Below, in pieces: positions 1 to 8,691 of a stretch of DNA of 64,000 nt; the stretch's first letter is position 1; each line of letters begins with the position of its first letter. The translations under genes were made by a program, and so were the position numbers. A model generated the notes under the pieces. It was given only the letters and a program-made list of their open reading frames with translations. It was not told where the DNA came from and did no database searches. The stretch is from JBLMZI01 sp050258755 (lineage in GTDB: Bacteria; Bacillota; Syntrophomonadia; Syntrophomonadales; DTU052): positions 248,001 through 312,000 of the forward strand of contig JBLMZI010000004.1 in assembly GCA_050258755.1 (NCBI GenBank). Direction: 5' to 3'.

Positions 1-431
1 CCGCGCGCCAAACCGGACAGCAGCCATTCCCCGACCTCACGTTCCACCACATGAACGCCTTCCCACTGCCGGGCGTCAACGCCGAACAGCGTGCTGGTCA
101 GCGCTTCGTACTGGCGCATCTGATAATAAATATCGTCCGGCCGGGAGGAAAGCTGAATAAACGGCTCATCCGCCAGCCCGCCGATCAATCCGGCGGTTTT
201 TCCGGCGACCACCTTTTTCATCCGCTCCAGATACCACGGTTTTTCCCGCTGCATCCAGGTCATGAACGGCCCCGAAAAATGCAGGTTAATATAAAACCCG
301 GTTTGCTCCGAAGCCGCCTCCAGCAGCTCCAGCCAGGGCAGATAGCTGTTGGCAAACGCCTCTTCGCGCGTCCGGTACAGCTGAAAATGCGGCTGGTGAA
401 AATGCGGACAAAGCGCGATGTTTATCTGCAA
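1..431 (-). CDS. GH57 family glycoside hydrolase, N-terminal part (cut by window edge)
   Basis: The first ~143 codons of a minus-strand gene run off the left edge. I translated this frame directly. It starts at a TTG (431-429) preceded by an AGGAGGG box with a 6-nt spacer. The N-terminus reads MQINIALCPHFHQP, containing the HFHQP motif that opens the GH57 catalytic barrel. Later stretches (GLADEPFIQ, then GVHVVEREVGEW) line up with the GG(F/Y)xEP and W(L/V)xER motifs of the 4-alpha-glucanotransferase/alpha-amylase branch of GH57; the Glu in the second would be the nucleophile. It lies downstream of three glucan genes on the same strand, so it probably remodels or degrades the same polysaccharide. 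The family is clear, the exact activity is not. Confidence 0.75.
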   Translation of the reverse strand, partial: MQINIALCPHFHQPHFQLYRTREEAFANSYLPWLELLEAASEQTGFYINLHFSGPFMTWMQREKPWYLERMKKVVAGKTAGLIGGLADEPFIQLSSRPDDIYYQMRQYEALTSTLFGVDARQWEGVHVVEREVGEWLLSGLAR

Positions 432-522
432 CGAAAACCCTCCTGTCGTGAATCCGACGTATTTTCTCCCCAAATCCAGGCAAAAACGATAACCGCCCGT
501 TTCAAGCGATGGTCATTGGCAT

Positions 523-2094
523 TTATAGAAGCGCATCTTGCGCCTCCACATCCGACAGCCACCGAAGGCTCGCTTCGTCATATCGCTGCATCCGGAGCAT
601 GTCCGCCAACCGGGTCAGCTTGCCGTAATGTTCAAAGAAGCGTTTGAGCGCGTAATCCCGCGTATGGTTATTGGTCACCATAAAAAACCAGTCCGAACTC
701 TCCATGAGCATCAGTTCCCGTTCGGCCTGCCTGACAACCCTGCCGTCGATATCCTGACCGTGAAGCTGCTCGATTTCGCGGAATTCTTCCCGGGCTTTCC
801 GGATGGTATCCCACATCCACCCGGTTTCCCGGTTGTACCAGCCGAAATGCTTGCCGCCAATCCCCCACGACGATTCCAAGACCTGTGCCGGTCCCAGGAT
901 GCTGCGCTGCAGCACCGCGGTCGGCTGGGTCATTTCGGCCGCGCCGGTTTCATGCAGGCTGCGGGCCACCGCTTCCAGCCAATCGGCCCCTTCCCACCAC
1001 CAGTGACCGAACAGTTCGGTATCATAGCAGGCCACGATAATCGGATCGGGAAACCCCATTTCTGCGGCTTTGCGGCCGGTTTCGGCCAGCACCGAGGTAA
1101 AATGACGGGCATGACTGGCCACCTTCACCCTGGCCGCCTCCGGGTTATAAAGCGTTTTGTTGCCCATATCGCCGGTTCGATCGGTCACCTGCCAGTATTT
1201 CAGGCCTGACTCGGGCTGATGTTTATGAAAATCTCGATATACGGCATCGCCCGGATAGCCGTAATCTTTGGACCAGACCTGGTAACTCACCAGGGCATTG
1301 CGGCCAAACACCGCGATCGCTCTTCCATCGATATGATAAGGGCTATACGTGGAAAGACCAGTATGCTGGTAAAAGGCGGCAGATTCCTCCGCGTCCTCCT
1401 CGGTATCCATCTCGGTCATCGAGGATACCTGCGCCGGGTAGCCGCCTTCCAGGGCATGACTGTCCACAAAGAAGTAGCGGATGCCTTCCGCTTCCAAAAT
1501 GGCCTCCAGTCCTTCTTTGTAGCCGCACTCCGGCAGCCAGAACCCTTCAGGACGGATGCCGATGTGCCGCTCAAAGGTTTCGATCCCGCGCCGCACCTGG
1601 CGCACCAGGCTGGCATGATCGTCAATCAGCGGCAAATAGGCATGGGTGGCGGCCGTGGTAATGATGTTCAGATCGCCCTGGGCAGCCCATCGCCGAAGCG
1701 GTTCGAGCAGATCCATCCCATACTCGGCCACATAGTCACGCCGGACATCCTGGTAAAACCGCCGGTAATCCGAAGCCAGCTCGGCCATTTTGGCCTCGCC
1801 CTGAGCCATAAATTGCCGCTCGTCCGCCCTGGCCGCCGCTTCTTTCCGTTTCAGATAGTCCAGAAACCCCTGCTGGATTTCCGGTTGATTCACCTGTTCC
1901 AGCAGGGTTGGGCTGAGCCCCAGGGTCAGCGGCGCGACGATACCATCAGCCTTCAGCCGCTGCCAGGCCCGATAGATCGGTATATAGGTTTCTGCCATGG
2001 CTTCATAGAGCCATACTTCACCAAAAGGCCACCTGCCCTGGTTTTTTACATAGGGAAGGTGGCTGTGGAGCACAAGCACCAGTCTGGCCTTCAT
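523..2094 (-). CDS. GH57/DUF1957 1,4-alpha-glucan branching enzyme
   Basis: About 523 residues, the usual size for GH57 branching enzymes, which cut an alpha-1,4-glucan and re-attach the piece by an alpha-1,6 bond. Family motifs appear in order: HSHLPY near residue 10, GLSPTL near 60, GFWLPECGY with the presumed nucleophile Glu at about 189, and CYDTELFGHWWWEG with the presumed acid/base Asp at about 358. The reading frame is open further upstream, to 2145, but the ATG at 2094 gives the canonical start MKARLVLVLHSHLPYV and a GAGG box. The longer version would overlap the upstream gene. It is 16 nt downstream of the nucleotidyltransferase gene and probably co-transcribed with it and the GT4 gene. 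Confidence 0.88.
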   Translation of the reverse strand: MKARLVLVLHSHLPYVKNQGRWPFGEVWLYEAMAETYIPIYRAWQRLKADGIVAPLTLGLSPTLLEQVNQPEIQQGFLDYLKRKEAAARADERQFMAQGEAKMAELASDYRRFYQDVRRDYVAEYGMDLLEPLRRWAAQGDLNIITTAATHAYLPLIDDHASLVRQVRRGIETFERHIGIRPEGFWLPECGYKEGLEAILEAEGIRYFFVDSHALEGGYPAQVSSMTEMDTEEDAEESAAFYQHTGLSTYSPYHIDGRAIAVFGRNALVSYQVWSKDYGYPGDAVYRDFHKHQPESGLKYWQVTDRTGDMGNKTLYNPEAARVKVASHARHFTSVLAETGRKAAEMGFPDPIIVACYDTELFGHWWWEGADWLEAVARSLHETGAAEMTQPTAVLQRSILGPAQVLESSWGIGGKHFGWYNRETGWMWDTIRKAREEFREIEQLHGQDIDGRVVRQAERELMLMESSDWFFMVTNNHTRDYALKRFFEHYGKLTRLADMLRMQRYDEASLRWLSDVEAQDALL

Positions 2095-2110
2095 TGAAAG
2101 ACGCCTCGTT

Positions 2111-4642
2111 TCAGGGCCGGGGGGTTCCAGCGGCGTTTTCCGCACTGACCGCCAATTCCCCTTCCAGCACCCGCATTTGATTCAGAATCTCAACATATTT
2201 CTTGGTGATTTCATTCGCCCGTTCCAACGATGTCGCCTCGGTATAAATCGTAAAAACCGGCGCCTCATCATCCGGGAGGATCAGGCTCCAGCCTTCATCA
2301 TGAATGATCTTGATCCCTTCGGTCAATTCCAGCTGGTTATCCTTGAATTCCTCAACCAGCCGCCGCATGACCCGGCCTTTCTGGTCCGGCGGGCAGTGAA
2401 CATCCTGTTTCAGCACGTGGAATTCCGGCATCCGGGCTGTCAGTTCCGACAGCCGGAGTTTCTCCACGGCCATCAGTTCCAAAATCTTCACCAGCGAGGT
2501 CAGCGCATCGCTTAACAACTGGTATTCCGGGACTTCGTCCCCTTCGAAGAAGACCTTGTTCTCCGCCACGCTTTCCACCAGCACATCCGGGTTCTGGGGC
2601 TTGGATTTCACGACATAGCCGTCATATTCCTGCGCCAGTTCCTCGATGAGTTTCGGCGCCGTCACCGGGATGTTCACGGTGCGTCCGGAGGTAAACTTCA
2701 GCAGCAGGAAACTGATCAGCGTGATCAATTCGTCTTCACTGATCACATTGCCGGTCTCGTCCACCAGGCGCAGACGCTCCGTATTCCGGTCCACGATGGC
2801 CCCAAGATCCGCTTTCTCCTTCTTCACGCAGTCCCGCAGCATCTCCACGGCCCGGCCGATTTCCTCCAGGGTGCCCAGGCGCGGATTCGCCTGAAACTCG
2901 GCGGGTATCACCACTTCACAGCCGAGTTTACTCAGGATCAGCGGAAGCAGCGAGGAGTAATCCCCGGAATCGAAGCAGATCGCGATCTTGAAATTGGAAC
3001 TCTGGATCGCCTTGAAATTGGTCTGGCGCAGCACGCCTTCGAGGTACTGGGCGACCACATTGGTTAAAAAGACAACATCCCCGATGGACTCCGCGTCCAC
3101 CCGGGCAAATCCTTCGCGCGAGAAGATATTTTCGATCTTGCGCTCGGTATTTTTATGGATGTTGAAGCCTCGTTTGTCGAAAAACTCAACCCGCAAGGCC
3201 GAATCGTCATCCTGTGACAGCTTGATATGTACGCCACCGTCCACCTGCAGCAGCCGGACGATATACCGCATGGCGCCGGCAGTGGCTGAGCCCATGTCAT
3301 AGGCATTCACGCCAGTGGAAAGCAGGCCGGAGATAAAAGACCGTTTCAGCATTTTTGACGCCTTGGCGGCGTCGCAGCCGATGGCCACCGATTTGCCCGG
3401 GCCGATCACGGTGCCGTAAGCCGCCCCCAGTTTGGCGGCGAATTCCGGGGTGATTTCCAGATTCACCAGACCGGAAACCCCCTGCGAGCCGAACAGGAAC
3501 TTGGACAGCCGGGTTCCCCAGATCACATTCGAATTCAAGGTCGATCCGGGATCGATGTTCTTTTCCGGCCAAATCCGTACATCCATCCGGACCAGGGACT
3601 TGCCGCCGAGAACGGTTTCATCCCCGAGCACAGCCCCTTCCAGAACAGTGGACGCATTCTTCAGCACTGCGCTGTGGCAAGCGATCGCGCCCCGCATCTG
3701 GGATTTCTGCGCCATAAAAACATGATCCCAGAGCACGCTGCGCTTCACCGAAGCCCCGGCACTAATCGTGCTGTGATGCCCGATCACCGAAAATGCTCCT
3801 ACTTTGGCGCCTTTTTTGATGCGCGCGTTGGTACCCAGAAAACACGGGCCTTCAACCAGGGCGCCAGGCTCAATGACGGCTCCCTCGCAGGCGAAGATCC
3901 CTTCCTGGATCTGCTCGGCCGCGATGCGCGCATCCACCTTGCCGGTCAGCAGGTCATAGTTCGACTGCCGGTACTGCTGCAGGGTTCCTACATCGCACCA
4001 GTACTCGCCGCGCAGGTTCGCGTAGAGCGGGTCCCCCTTGGCCATCAGCAGCGGGAACAGATCCTTGGAAAAATCGAAAACCTGCTTATCCTGGAAGTAA
4101 TCAAAGATCTTCGGGTCCAGCACATAAATACCGGTATTCACCATATCGCTGAACACCTCGGCCCAGCTCGGTTTTTCGAGGAAGCGGGTAATTCGGCCGT
4201 CATCATTGGTCATGACGACGCCGTATTCCAACGGATTGTCCACCTTGGTCAAAGCCAGAGTGGCAACCGCCTTCTTTGCAAAGTGAAAATCGACCACTTC
4301 GGACAGATTGATATCGGTCAGGGTATCCCCGCTGATGACCAAAAACGGCTCATCCAGGTACTTGATGGCATTGCGGACACTGCCCGCGGTGCCGAGCGGA
4401 AACTCCTCGACGAAATAGCGCATCTTGACGCCGAATTGCGAACCATCGCCGAAATGATGCCGGATTTCGTCCGGCAGGTAGAAGAGTGTTACGATGATGT
4501 CGTCAAATCCATGCTTTTTGAGTAATTCAATGATGTACTCCATGACAGGACGCCCGAGCACCGGCACCATCGGTTTCGGATGCTTGCAGGTCAGCGGGCG
4601 CAGCCGGGTACTCTCACCCCCGGCCATAACAACTGCTTTCAA
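2111..4642 (-). CDS. Nucleotidyltransferase / left-handed beta-helix / phosphohexomutase-like fusion
   Basis: An 843-residue fusion, annotated in relatives as mannose-1-phosphate guanylyltransferase/phosphomannomutase. Residues 1-235 are a sugar-phosphate nucleotidyltransferase: AVVMAGGESTRLRPLT with the Rossmann signature, then HPKPMVPVLGRP. About 250-380 is a hexapeptide-repeat beta-helix, and 385-830 is a phosphohexomutase-type region. The mutase part looks degraded. The usual active-site loop (TASHNP, with the phosphoserine) is replaced by IKLSQDDD after GGVH, and the metal loop DGDGDR is replaced by IVDRNTERL. The first half is probably active and the second perhaps regulatory. The start is TTG at 4642 with GAGGTG upstream. 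It sits 1 nt after the GT4 stop, suggesting translational coupling. The substrate could be glucose-1-phosphate or mannose-1-phosphate. Confidence 0.85.
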   Translation of the reverse strand: MKAVVMAGGESTRLRPLTCKHPKPMVPVLGRPVMEYIIELLKKHGFDDIIVTLFYLPDEIRHHFGDGSQFGVKMRYFVEEFPLGTAGSVRNAIKYLDEPFLVISGDTLTDINLSEVVDFHFAKKAVATLALTKVDNPLEYGVVMTNDDGRITRFLEKPSWAEVFSDMVNTGIYVLDPKIFDYFQDKQVFDFSKDLFPLLMAKGDPLYANLRGEYWCDVGTLQQYRQSNYDLLTGKVDARIAAEQIQEGIFACEGAVIEPGALVEGPCFLGTNARIKKGAKVGAFSVIGHHSTISAGASVKRSVLWDHVFMAQKSQMRGAIACHSAVLKNASTVLEGAVLGDETVLGGKSLVRMDVRIWPEKNIDPGSTLNSNVIWGTRLSKFLFGSQGVSGLVNLEITPEFAAKLGAAYGTVIGPGKSVAIGCDAAKASKMLKRSFISGLLSTGVNAYDMGSATAGAMRYIVRLLQVDGGVHIKLSQDDDSALRVEFFDKRGFNIHKNTERKIENIFSREGFARVDAESIGDVVFLTNVVAQYLEGVLRQTNFKAIQSSNFKIAICFDSGDYSSLLPLILSKLGCEVVIPAEFQANPRLGTLEEIGRAVEMLRDCVKKEKADLGAIVDRNTERLRLVDETGNVISEDELITLISFLLLKFTSGRTVNIPVTAPKLIEELAQEYDGYVVKSKPQNPDVLVESVAENKVFFEGDEVPEYQLLSDALTSLVKILELMAVEKLRLSELTARMPEFHVLKQDVHCPPDQKGRVMRRLVEEFKDNQLELTEGIKIIHDEGWSLILPDDEAPVFTIYTEATSLERANEITKKYVEILNQMRVLEGELAVSAENAAGTPRP

Positions 4643-4643
4643 C

Positions 4644-5834
4644 CTAACTCACCTCTCTGCGGCGGACCTCTCCGAGCGCTTCCTGGTAGACCGCCGCCGT
4701 TTGAACCGCAATACGCCGCCACGTGTACCGCGCCTCGATATCCTGATAAGCCTGGGAACGAAGCCGGGCCGCCATTTCGGGATCCTGCAGGACGTTCAGC
4801 AGGGCCGCCGCCAGTCCGTTCACATCTCCAGCCTCAATCTTCCGGCCGTTATAACCATCTTCAATAATCTCCGCGAGTCCCCCGACATTGCTGACGATCA
4901 CCGGGGTTCCGGCCGCCATGGCTTCCAGCGCCACGATGCCGAAAGGCTCATAGGTACTCGGAAATACCGCCGCTTCCGCCCAGTGCAGAAGCCGATCCCG
5001 GGTCCGGTCGCTGATAAATCCGGTAAACACCACCCGATCTGACAAGCCCAGGGATTCGGCCAGCTTCCGCAGATCCTTTTCCTGCGGTCCGCGCCCGCCG
5101 ATGACCAGCTTTCCGTCCGGAATCTGATCGGCCACCCGGCCAAACGCCCGGATCAGGGTGTCGATCCCCTTTTCCGGCACCAGCCGGCCGATAAAAAAGA
5201 TGATCCGGTCATCGGACTCCAGTCCGGGGACCCGTAAATCACCGTAAAGATGACGTTTCGAAAGATTGACCGGATTCACCCCGTTCGGAATCACCGCGAT
5301 CCGTTCCGCGGTGGTCTGAAACAGGTCCAAAATCTCCTGCTTCATGTAATTACTGCAGCAGATAACCCGGTCCGATTCCGACACCAGGTTAAACTCGGTA
5401 TCGTGAATCTCCTTCTGCATCCGGTTGTGCAGGCCCATGTTCCGGCCATGTTCGGTCGCGTGAATGGTAGAAACCAGCGGAATGCGGAACATTTTCGCCA
5501 GAACCCGCCCGGAGTACGCCACCAGCCAATCATGAGCGTGGATCAGGTCGAACCCGCGCGTGTACGAGTTGAGCAGCACGGAATTCTTGATCAGCTCGAC
5601 ATTAAACGAATACGTCCAGGCTTTAAAATTCTTCATCCCGGGAAACGGCGTGCCGATCCGGTATATGTACGCCCCGTCAACATTCTCGAAATTCGGAGCT
5701 CCGTCCACTTTCGGGGTCAGGATATGGCATTCAACGCCCTCCTGACTCAGCCCGTGCGACAATTCCGCGACATGGCGCGCAAGCCCGCCGATCACCCGAG
5801 GCGGGAACTCCCAGCTTAACATCAGAACTTTCAC
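4644..5834 (-). CDS. GT4 glycosyltransferase (glycogen/starch synthase-like)
   Basis: A 396-residue GT-B fold glycosyltransferase. The N-terminus MKVLMLSWEFPPRVIGGLARH has the Gly-rich acceptor-side loop of the GT4/GT5 group. The C-terminal half has FIGRLVPEKGIDTLI and the E-x7-E region PSTYEPFGIVALEAMAAGTPVI that binds the nucleotide sugar. It likely transfers glucose from an NDP-glucose to a growing alpha-glucan or to a maltose-type acceptor. It is the first gene of the minus-strand glucan cluster: its stop is 1 nt from the next start. A palindrome-rich 217-bp region separates it from divergent ahcY. The donor (ADP-, UDP- or GDP-sugar) cannot be read from sequence. Confidence 0.85.
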   Translation of the reverse strand: MKVLMLSWEFPPRVIGGLARHVAELSHGLSQEGVECHILTPKVDGAPNFENVDGAYIYRIGTPFPGMKNFKAWTYSFNVELIKNSVLLNSYTRGFDLIHAHDWLVAYSGRVLAKMFRIPLVSTIHATEHGRNMGLHNRMQKEIHDTEFNLVSESDRVICCSNYMKQEILDLFQTTAERIAVIPNGVNPVNLSKRHLYGDLRVPGLESDDRIIFFIGRLVPEKGIDTLIRAFGRVADQIPDGKLVIGGRGPQEKDLRKLAESLGLSDRVVFTGFISDRTRDRLLHWAEAAVFPSTYEPFGIVALEAMAAGTPVIVSNVGGLAEIIEDGYNGRKIEAGDVNGLAAALLNVLQDPEMAARLRSQAYQDIEARYTWRRIAVQTAAVYQEALGEVRRREVS

Positions 5835-5877
5835 GATTTCCGCTACCTTCGAACCTTTGCAATATCATATCATAGTT

Positions 5878-5915
5878 CCACAGGAAACACGGAAAATCCT
5901 TCATGTTTCCTGTGG
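5878..5915. repeat. 12-bp inverted repeat between the GT4 gene and ahcY
   Basis: CCACAGGAAACA at 5878-5889 pairs perfectly with TGTTTCCTGTGG at 5904-5915 across a 14-nt loop. It lies about 44 bp upstream of the GT4 start and 137 bp before ahcY. There is no T-run, so it is not an obvious terminator. It may be an operator or a transcript hairpin. Confidence 0.6.
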
Positions 5916-5957
5916 TACAAGCGATCCGCCCGAACCGCCCAAGATACTGGCATTTTC

Positions 5958-5979
5958 GAAACACCGGCGCCGGTGTTTC
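5958..5979. promoter_or_regulatory. Perfect 22-bp palindrome upstream of ahcY (candidate operator)
   Basis: The half-site GAAACACCGGC is followed at once by its exact reverse complement. It ends 15 bp before the ahcY -35 box, a typical position for a dimeric transcription factor. No regulator for it lies in the window. The binding role is inferred from symmetry and position only. Confidence 0.5.
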
Positions 5980-5993
5980 CCATCCCCCGAGGC

Positions 5994-6023
5994 TTGAGTT
6001 TTCTGTATCCGGACGGATACAAT
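5994..6023 (+). promoter_or_regulatory. ahcY promoter with an 18-bp palindrome spanning spacer and -10
   Basis: TTGAGT at 5994-5999 and TACAAT at 6018-6023 are separated by 18 bp, a good sigma-A promoter, with the start codon at 6052. An 18-bp palindrome (TGTATCCG, GA, CGGATACA; 6004-6021) fills the spacer and covers the first four bases of the -10. A protein bound there would block or distort the promoter. Confidence 0.6.
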
Positions 6024-6051
6024 AAGTTCATATTCCGGCCGCGGAGGAGAT

Positions 6052-7338
6052 GTGATTCAATTGACAACGCCCGGTATTTCGATTCTTTCCCTGGATAACG
6101 GCACGAATGCCGGCTGGACCGAGGATCATAGCGGTCTGGACAAGATTCGCTGGGCCGCATCGCACATGCCGGTGCTCGGTTCTATTCGCCAGGAATGCCT
6201 GTCGAGCCGTCCCCTGGCCGGAATACGGATTGCGATCTGTCTGCATCTGGAAGCCAAAACCGCTGTGTTGGCTCTGGTTCTGCGCGACGCCGGAGCGGAC
6301 GTGGCCGCCTGTGCCAGCAATCCACTGTCTACCCAGGACGATATCGTCGATGCCCTGCAGCTCTCCGGCCTGTCCGTTTTTGCCCGCCGCGGTCAGACCG
6401 CCGAGGAATACACGGGCCAGCTGGACGCGGTCCTGGATACCCGCCCGCACCTGATCATTGATGACGGCCAGGATCTGGTCGCCCGGCTCCATACCGAACG
6501 CCGAGACGTTCTTGACACCGTCATCGGCGGCTGTGAGGAAACGACCACCGGCATCCAGCGGCTGAAAGCCCTGGAACGCGAAGGCGCCCTGCGGTTCCCC
6601 ATGATTGCCGTGAATGACGCGCGCATGAAGAACCTGTTTGACAACCGCTACGGCACCGGCCAATCCGTATGGGACGCGATCCTGCGCACCACCAATTTGA
6701 CCATTGCCGGGCGTACCGTTGTGGTCGCAGGTTACGGTTGGTGCGGCAAAGGCGTTTCCAGACGCGCCGCCGGGCTTGGCGCCCGGGTGATCGTGACCGA
6801 AATCGATCCGGTTAAAGCCAATGAGGCCCTGATGGACGGGTTTGACGTCATGCCTATGATCGATGCCGCGCCGCTTGGCGATTTTTTTATCACCGTAACC
6901 GGAAATATCGACGTGATCCGGATGGAACACCTGCAGCGCATGAAGGATGGCGCTCTGCTGGCCAACGCCGGTCATTTCGACGTGGAAATCTCCCTGCCCG
7001 ATCTTGCGGCTTTGGCGGCCGAATCCCGCGAAGTCCGCCCCAACATCATGGAATATGTGCTGCCTAACCGCCGCCGGCTTCATTTGCTGGCCGCCGGCCG
7101 GTTGGTCAACCTGGTGGCCGGCGACGGGCATCCGGTCGAAGTCATGGACCTCAGCTTCGCCCTTCAGGCCCTCTGCGTTCTTTATCTCGCCCGTCAGGGC
7201 CAGTCCCTGGCCCCGGCTGTCTATCCAGTGCCTGAAGAACTGGACCTGCGGGTGGCCCGGGAACGGCTGGCCGCTTCGAAAGTGCGGCTGGATCATTTGA
7301 GCGGCGATCAGGCCGACTATCTCGACCAGTGGAAATAA
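6052..7338 (+). CDS. ahcY: Adenosylhomocysteinase (S-adenosylhomocysteine hydrolase)
   Basis: Hydrolyses S-adenosylhomocysteine to adenosine and homocysteine, removing the product inhibitor of methyltransferases; cytosolic and NAD-dependent. At 428 residues it is the usual size of the shorter bacterial/archaeal form. Visible motifs are GLDKIRWAASHMPVL at the N-terminus, GCEETTTGI, the stretch NDARMKNLFDNRYGTGQS with substrate-site Lys and Asn, and the NAD-binding GYGWCGKGVSRR near residue 225. NAGHFDVEI and the C-terminal EVMDLSFALQ are also family features. The start is GTG at 6052 behind GGAGGAGA. It has its own promoter and stands alone, followed 108 bp later by spoIIP. A 422-codon open frame on the opposite strand is a shadow. 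Confidence 0.95.
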   Translation: MIQLTTPGISILSLDNGTNAGWTEDHSGLDKIRWAASHMPVLGSIRQECLSSRPLAGIRIAICLHLEAKTAVLALVLRDAGADVAACASNPLSTQDDIVDALQLSGLSVFARRGQTAEEYTGQLDAVLDTRPHLIIDDGQDLVARLHTERRDVLDTVIGGCEETTTGIQRLKALEREGALRFPMIAVNDARMKNLFDNRYGTGQSVWDAILRTTNLTIAGRTVVVAGYGWCGKGVSRRAAGLGARVIVTEIDPVKANEALMDGFDVMPMIDAAPLGDFFITVTGNIDVIRMEHLQRMKDGALLANAGHFDVEISLPDLAALAAESREVRPNIMEYVLPNRRRLHLLAAGRLVNLVAGDGHPVEVMDLSFALQALCVLYLARQGQSLAPAVYPVPEELDLRVARERLAASKVRLDHLSGDQADYLDQWK

Positions 7339-7446
7339 CTGGCCGATAAATCCATCATTTTACGCGTCGTTCTCCTTGATCCGGCTCATGCCGGCATCGC
7401 TTTCCGGGAAAAGTAGGAAAGCAGTTTTTTTCAAGGGGGCCCCACG

Positions 7447-8406
7447 ATGCGTACCCGTTTTCCAGTCATCCTGATCTCCCTGACCTTCATCGTCCTTGGT
7501 CTCTTGCTGTTTGCCCAGACCGGACTTCTGCCGATCTCCAAAAAGCCGCTGCCGCGCGCCGTTACCGTTCCGGAAGCACCCACCGGCCGCTACTATACCG
7601 CATTATCGCCCAAAGGCGACATCTTGTTCAGAACCGGTCTGCCGGTTGCCGCCGGCGACCTGTTTATCGATCATGACAACATCTGCCACCGGATTACCCG
7701 AGTTCGCAACTGGACCGCGTCCACCGAGGTCGTTGCCGAAAAGCCGGTTGATGAACGTCCGGGCGTCCTGGCCTCACAGCTTCGGGCGAACCAGGCCCTG
7801 GCCTTAAATTCTCCCCGGGTCGGGATCTACCACACCCACAATGACGAATCTTTCACACCGACCCAGGGAACAGCGATCCAGCCGGGTCGGGGCGCCGTCT
7901 ATGAGGTCGGCGACGCTTTGTCCCGCGCACTTTCGCAAGCCGGGATCACCGTTGATCACAGCTATGCGGCCCACGATCCGCATGATGCGAACGCCTATTC
8001 CCGCTCCCGCCGGACCGTGTTCGCCCTGCTTCGAAAAAACCCCGATGCGCTGTTTGACGTCCATCGTGATTCAGCGCCATCGGACGAATACTTCACCTAT
8101 ATCACCGGCATCGAGTCAGCCAAGGTCATGATCGTGGTCGGCCGTCAGAATCCGCATATGGCCACTAACATGGCCTTCGCCCGGCAGGTCAAAGCAAAAG
8201 CGGACCAGGTCTATCCAGACCTGGTCCGCGGCATCTTCATCGGTCACGGCTCGTATAATCAAGATCTGCACCCGCGCGCCCTTTTGTTTGAAATGAGTAC
8301 CGACAAACTCCCTGAACAACTGGCCCTGGACGCGGCCCGCTGCCTGGCGGACGTGCTGTCGGTCCTGCTGCGCGAACTGCCGGCCGGCGGCGTACGCGGC
8401 TCATGA
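7447..8406 (+). CDS. spoIIP: Stage II sporulation protein P (peptidoglycan hydrolase)
   Basis: SpoIIP is the amidase/endopeptidase that works with SpoIID and SpoIIM in the mother-cell membrane to thin septal peptidoglycan during engulfment. This 319-residue protein has one N-terminal membrane segment (FPVILISLTFIVLGLLLF). Its catalytic domain has the family motifs IYHTHNDESF (zinc-ligand His), DVHRDSAPSDEY and the final LFEMS. The start is ATG at 7447 behind AAGGGGG. No partner genes lie nearby. The 108-bp gap after ahcY holds no convincing sporulation promoter or terminator that I can see. Confidence 0.93.
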   Translation: MRTRFPVILISLTFIVLGLLLFAQTGLLPISKKPLPRAVTVPEAPTGRYYTALSPKGDILFRTGLPVAAGDLFIDHDNICHRITRVRNWTASTEVVAEKPVDERPGVLASQLRANQALALNSPRVGIYHTHNDESFTPTQGTAIQPGRGAVYEVGDALSRALSQAGITVDHSYAAHDPHDANAYSRSRRTVFALLRKNPDALFDVHRDSAPSDEYFTYITGIESAKVMIVVGRQNPHMATNMAFARQVKAKADQVYPDLVRGIFIGHGSYNQDLHPRALLFEMSTDKLPEQLALDAARCLADVLSVLLRELPAGGVRGS

Positions 8407-8486
8407 CCCGGTCGCTTTCGTCCCGCGTCAAAGACCGCTCGCTTTCCGATTATCCGGCCTTTGGTGGAAAAACGCTTTTGTTTCCT

Positions 8487-8516
8487 TTGACTTCGGCCGT
8501 TAGGGTTTGCTATAAT
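8487..8516 (+). promoter_or_regulatory. tRNA-Arg promoter
   Basis: TTGACT at 8487-8492 and a perfect TATAAT at 8511-8516 with an 18-bp spacer. The -10 ends 13 bp before the first tRNA base, so transcription should begin a few bases upstream of the mature 5' end. Confidence 0.8.
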
Positions 8517-8529
8517 AGCTTTTGCGCAA

Positions 8530-8604
8530 GCGCCCGTAGCTCAGGGGATAGAGCACCGGCCTCCGGAGCCGGGAGCGCAGGTTCGATTCCTGCCGGGCGC
8601 GCCA
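8530..8604 (+). tRNA. tRNA-Arg (anticodon CCG)
   Basis: 75 nt including an encoded 3' CCA. The acceptor stem GCGCCCG pairs with CGGGCGC. The D-arm is GCTC/GAGC, and the anticodon stem CCGGC/GCCGG encloses loop CTCCGGA, giving anticodon CCG, which reads CGG. The T-arm has GGTTCGATTCC. It is a single-gene unit with a strong promoter and a terminator 16 nt downstream. Confidence 0.97.
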
Positions 8605-8619
8605 TTTAATTGCCCTGTG

Positions 8620-8654
8620 AAAACCCCGAAATCGTTTCGATTTCGGGGTTTTTT
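8620..8654 (+). terminator. Rho-independent terminator after tRNA-Arg (probably bidirectional)
   Basis: A 15-bp stem AAAACCCCGAAATCG with a TTT loop and its complement, running into T6. On the minus strand the hairpin is followed by TTTT, so it may also end transcription of the gene at 8692. Confidence 0.9.
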
Positions 8655-8691
8655 ATCTGGATTCCTTTCGATCCGGGATCCTGCCATATGC

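Noticed and set aside
51..647. Plus-strand 198-codon frame at the left edge
   Set aside because: It covers the minus-strand GH57 partial gene, which has a ribosome site and clear GH57 motifs.
6028..7296. 422-codon open frame on the minus strand across ahcY
   Set aside because: It is the mirror of a GC-rich gene with strong codon bias; the translation has no family motif and ahcY is unambiguous on the plus strand.
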